From Dehalococcoidia bacterium (lineage in GTDB: Bacteria > Chloroflexota > Dehalococcoidia > Tepidiformales > Tepidiformaceae): 64,000 nt of DNA. Positions 61,399 through 64,000 of the stretch are shown here, in pieces (the stretch's first letter is position 1; each line of letters starts with the position of its first letter). The stretch is from the NCBI GenBank assembly GCA_020853755.1, contig JADYYG010000043.1, positions 124,001 through 188,000 of the forward strand, read 5' to 3'. Position numbers and translations under genes: made by a program. Under the pieces are notes generated by a model. The model was not told the DNA's origin, ran no database searches, and saw only the letters and a list, made by a program, of their open reading frames with translations.

Positions 61399-61892
61399 TC
61401 CGCGGCAACCGCCTCGAACTCCTCGACAGGCGCATCAACGGCCACCGGGATGTGCGGCCGCCCGCCCGGGGCCAATTCGAGATACCGCTTGAGCAGCGGC
61501 GCGCGCTCCTCGACGGCAACCTCAGTAAGGTGCACCAGCCTGCGCCGGCCGTGCTTCAAGACGACGTCGTACCCGGCCGCCTCTGCGTTTCGCACCCAGT
61601 CGACCTTCGGGCCGAGCATCGAGACGAGGTATTCGCGGCCATCCTTTTTCGCGAGGACGAGGACGGTCGACGTTGGCCGGCCGCTTTTCCTGCCCGGCAC
61701 TTCAAGCGTGACCATGCCGAACGCAGGCACGCCAAGGGCGGCGAACCGTCCCATGGTCCGGTTTGTGGCCTTGCCGAACCGAGTTGGCCGGCCATCCCGG
61801 TACCACGTTTCGATGGGGAGGCGCGTCCATGCGAAGACGAACGCCCCGGCGACCACAGCCAGCAGGGCCGCCACTTTCAGGAATCGCAACAT
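61365..61892 (-). CDS. Deazaflavin (F420)-dependent nitroreductase-family protein
   Basis: A 175-residue protein of the DDN/deazaflavin-dependent family: a membrane-anchoring N-terminal segment (LRFLKVAALLAVVAGAFVFAW), then TLEVPGRKSGRPTSTVLVLA and YLVSMLGPKVDWVRNAEAAG. These motifs bind F420 in mycobacterial homologues. It suggests the host makes F420, but no F420 synthesis gene is in the window. ATG 61892 is chosen because the hydrophobic anchor begins there. Confidence 0.85.
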   Translation of the reverse strand: MLRFLKVAALLAVVAGAFVFAWTRLPIETWYRDGRPTRFGKATNRTMGRFAALGVPAFGMVTLEVPGRKSGRPTSTVLVLAKKDGREYLVSMLGPKVDWVRNAEAAGYDVVLKHGRRRLVHLTEVAVEERAPLLKRYLELAPGGRPHIPVAVDAPVEEFEAVAADYPVFWVEPRA

Positions 61893-62084
61893 GCCGCACC
61901 CTCCGCGACTATCGTCGCGCCGAGCGGGCCGCAGGTCAGGGACCAATCGGGGTAGGGATGAGAGGCCCAATGGGCGGCGCCGGCCGGGAGGACCCTCGGG
62001 CGCTTGCGCGATGGGTGCATACTTTGACCCGTGCCGCACCTATCTGCTCTCGAAGTGTGAGCAAGAACATTCGAGGTTCGAGCA

Positions 62085-63119
62085 ATGGGCCCGGGGAATC
62101 CGCTCCAGTACACCCGCTCCCGCGATGGGACCAGGATCGCCTGGCAGGATGTCGGTTCTGGGCCAGCCATCCTCGTCGTCCCATCCTGGCCGTCGACCCT
62201 GGCCACGCAAACCTGGCGATGGTTCGTCCAACGGGTCTGGCAAGGACGGACGGTGGTTTACGATAGGCGAGGCTTCGGCGCCTCGGACTGGGGCGTTGAA
62301 CACAGCGTCGATCGTTACGTTGAGGACGTGGAGGCCGTTGCCGATGCGGCGGGCCTCGAACGCCTGGTGATCTACGCCATCGCCAACGGCAGCGCAGAGG
62401 CGGTGACGCTGGCGGCACGGAGCCAACGGGTCACCAGGATGCTGCTGGCCGAACCCGCTCTCCATCCGGAGAAGGAGCAGCACTCGGAAGAAGCCGCGCT
62501 GGTGGCCATGATCGACGGGGACTTTCGCATGTTCTGGAGCGCGATGGCCCAGTGGATCTTGGGCTGGGGATCTCCGGGACCGGTGGGTGCCCTCGTGGAT
62601 CGCTATCTCGCGGCCACGAACCCGGACGACATTCGGGCGTTTCTGGCGATGCACTACAGCCAGGTCAACCTCAGGCCCCTGGCGCCGATGGTGCGGGCCG
62701 ATTGCCTGATCTTCCACAACGCGGCCACGTCCCGCTCGCCGAGCGGCCCCGCGGAGGAACTCGCGCGGCTCATCCCGAACGCCCGGCTCCTCCTCGGCCG
62801 CGAACGAAAGGGTTGGGCAACTCACGGCGAGGCCGAGATGCTCAGAAACTTCCTTGGCGGGTCAAGGCTGGTCAATGAATCGGTGGACGACCACGGCCCA
62901 ACGGTGTCTCACGGCATAGCTCACACCGGCCTCACCCCCCGCGAGGTCGAGATTCTCGAGGCCCTCAGAACTGGGAAGACCAACGAAGAACTCGCCGAGC
63001 AGTTCACCCTGAGCAAGGCCACGGTCGCCCGCCACCTGGCGAACATCTACGGGAAACTCGGCGTCCGGAACCGTGTCGAGGCGACCAACTGGGCGGCGCA
63101 GCAGGCGAAGCAGGGGTAG
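62085..63119 (+). CDS. Alpha/beta-hydrolase-fold / LuxR helix-turn-helix fusion regulator
   Basis: A 344-residue protein. Residues 1-270 have an alpha/beta-hydrolase layout (YTRSRDGTRIAWQDVGSGP, VVYDRRGFGASDW). The expected Ser elbow reads AIANGSAEA near residues 98-106, so the nucleophile position appears altered. The last 65 residues are a LuxR/GerE DNA-binding domain (GLTPREVEILEAL, then LSKATVARHLANIYGKLGV). It is probably a ligand-sensing transcription factor rather than an enzyme. The regulated genes are unknown. Confidence 0.83.
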   Translation: MGPGNPLQYTRSRDGTRIAWQDVGSGPAILVVPSWPSTLATQTWRWFVQRVWQGRTVVYDRRGFGASDWGVEHSVDRYVEDVEAVADAAGLERLVIYAIANGSAEAVTLAARSQRVTRMLLAEPALHPEKEQHSEEAALVAMIDGDFRMFWSAMAQWILGWGSPGPVGALVDRYLAATNPDDIRAFLAMHYSQVNLRPLAPMVRADCLIFHNAATSRSPSGPAEELARLIPNARLLLGRERKGWATHGEAEMLRNFLGGSRLVNESVDDHGPTVSHGIAHTGLTPREVEILEALRTGKTNEELAEQFTLSKATVARHLANIYGKLGVRNRVEATNWAAQQAKQG

Positions 63120-63171
63120 GAGTGGGGATCCGGGAGGACGAACCCGCCCGCCGCGGGTTCCGGAAGCGTGG

Positions 63172-63248
63172 TGGTAGCGCGTAGGGGATTCGAACCCCTG
63201 ATCTCCGCCTTGAAAGGGCGGCGTCCTGGGCCTCTAGACGAACGCGCC
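63172..63248 (-). tRNA. tRNA-Glu (UUC anticodon)
   Basis: A complete cloverleaf on the minus strand. Acceptor GGCGCGT pairs with ACGCGCT, with a G1-U72 wobble. The anticodon stem-loop is CCGCC-ctTTCaa-GGCGG, and the T arm is AGGGG-TTCGAAT-CCCCT. CCA is encoded. The anticodon TTC reads GAA/GAG. Confidence 0.96.
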
Positions 63249-63606
63249 GCGAAGCAACAGCCTAGCATCCGCCCGCACTTAGCCGCCACTCAACCCCGAG
63301 TGGCCAAAGAGGGCCCGCAAGTCCCCCGATTGTTGCCCTTCCGGGCCATCTCCACCCATACCCGCCCGGCCATGCTTTGGGCGTGGCTGCGACGGCGGCC
63401 GCACGGACGACGCCGATGCCGGTCACTCCGGCACGTGTTTCAGCATCCCTCGCTGGTTGCGGTCGTCCCCCAGGCAACCACGGCCGGTTTCGTGCTTCCC
63501 GGCCTGCCTGGTTCGCCCGGACGGGTTCCCGTCCACCGCGCGGGCGGCCGCCGTCGAGCCCTTATTCGCGCCTGCAAATGCAGCCCGCGGTGCCGGCGGA
63601 AAGCCG
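63249..63606. other. Intergenic stretch without recognisable gene
   Basis: 358 bases upstream of tRNA-Glu (minus strand) and downstream of ccdA. Open frames here give low-complexity Arg/Pro/Ala proteins with no homology features. I see no terminator-like hairpin or repeat worth naming. Confidence 0.5.
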
Positions 63607-64000
63607 CTATAGCCCCTGGTTGAAGTCGGCGAACGAGAAGTAGTCGTTCAGGCCAGTCAGCCGCCCCGAAATCAGCAGGACGCCCACCGCGATGAGCATT
63701 ACGCCGCTCAGCACTTCGATGACCGGTGTGTAGGGCTGGATGCGCTTCATGAAGCGGTTAACATCGGAAATGGCGAGCCCGGCGATGAGGAACGGGATGC
63801 TGAGCCCAAGCGCGTACCAGACCAGGAGGAACGTCCCGCGGGCGGCGCCCCCAGAGTCCGCCGCGAGGGTCAGGATGCTCCCGAGGATCGGTCCCACGCA
63901 GGGCGTCCAGCCCAGCCCGAACGCGCCGCCCACGAACGCCGACCGGAGGTAACCCACGGGCCGGTTCGTGGCCACGCGCACTTCGAAGGTTCGAGCGAAC
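63607..64000 (-). CDS. ccdA: Cytochrome c biogenesis protein CcdA / DsbD-like (5' partial)
   Basis: The C-terminal 130 or so residues of a CcdA-type thiol-disulphide membrane carrier; the frame is open to the window end. FGLGWTPCVGPILGSIL carries one active-site Cys beside Pro, followed by GLSIPFLIAGLA and two further membrane helices. CcdA passes reducing power across the membrane for cytochrome c or other exported thiols. Confidence 0.9.
   Translation of the reverse strand, partial: FARTFEVRVATNRPVGYLRSAFVGGAFGLGWTPCVGPILGSILTLAADSGGAARGTFLLVWYALGLSIPFLIAGLAISDVNRFMKRIQPYTPVIEVLSGVMLIAVGVLLISGRLTGLNDYFSFADFNQGL

Noticed and set aside
63168-63643. Overlapping short frames around and upstream of tRNA-Glu
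   Set aside because: They read through the tRNA or are Arg/Pro/Ala low-complexity with no start signals.

Overview
The window is 64 kb of gene-dense, GC-rich bacterial chromosome. It carries about 68 protein genes (two cut by the window edges) and one tRNA-Glu. I see no insertion sequence, prophage or CRISPR array. Core genes (rpoD, mutSL, lepA, infC-rpmI-rplT, nrdR) mark it as chromosomal. The best fit is a Chloroflexota member, perhaps near Dehalococcoidia/Tepidiforma. This is inferred from the B12-dependent ribonucleotide reductase next to nrdR, the single-cytochrome Bacillus-type succinate dehydrogenase, the LDH-like malate dehydrogenase, the GH57-based glycogen genes, several F420/flavin oxidoreductase families and frequent GTG starts. 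No rRNA is present to test it.

Layout. 1-9.1 kb: two overlapping GNAT genes, then minus-strand mutS-mutL, a NarL-type response regulator, maf with an RlmD-like rRNA methyltransferase, and an HTH-methyltransferase fusion. 9.3-17.1 kb: rpoD, a methyltransferase, an MFS exporter, a Nudix hydrolase and the sdhCAB operon. 17.1-22 kb: hydrolase, LLM oxidoreductase, alcohol dehydrogenase, a DUF4157 metalloprotease-like protein with a zinc knuckle, a small Cys protein and a lipoprotein. 22-26 kb: nrdR, an unknown gene and nrdJ. 26-31.7 kb: a two-gene ABC exporter, a tightly coupled yggS-proC-yggT cluster, and infC-rpmI-rplT. 31.7-41 kb: galU, a possible nuclease-fold protein, cupin, a stand-alone RAM domain, lepA, hicBA, mdh, a ParE-type toxin-antitoxin pair, argH and a HAD phosphatase. 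41-50 kb: glycogen metabolism (glgP, two GH57 enzymes, glgA), mazG and a thioredoxin-fold gene. 50-64 kb: small enzymes, nuoI and an unusual nuoG, a Baeyer-Villiger-type monooxygenase, padR-modABC, an F420-type reductase, a hydrolase-LuxR fusion, tRNA-Glu and the end of ccdA.

How the genes fit together. SdhCAB and Mdh serve the TCA cycle and menaquinone respiration, with NuoI/NuoG feeding the same pool. GalU, GlgA, the GH57 branching enzyme and GlgP form a glycogen turnover set. NrdR and a possible SOS operator appear to control NrdJ, alongside MutS/MutL, MazG, Maf and the Nudix enzyme in nucleotide and genome maintenance. ModABC would supply molybdate to molybdoenzymes encoded elsewhere.

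Regulation is the most informative layer. At least eleven genes have a TANNNT -10 hexamer only 6-7 nt before the start codon and no clear ribosome binding site, which suggests leaderless mRNAs. nuoI and nuoG share CRP-like operators. nrdR has tandem NrdR-like boxes, and nrdJ has a LexA-like box inside its promoter. One of two tandem yggT genes appears to start at AUA. Protein oddities include a NuoG-DUF4332 fusion, a DUF4157 protein with a retroviral-type CCHC knuckle, and a HicA with Tyr in place of its usual catalytic His.
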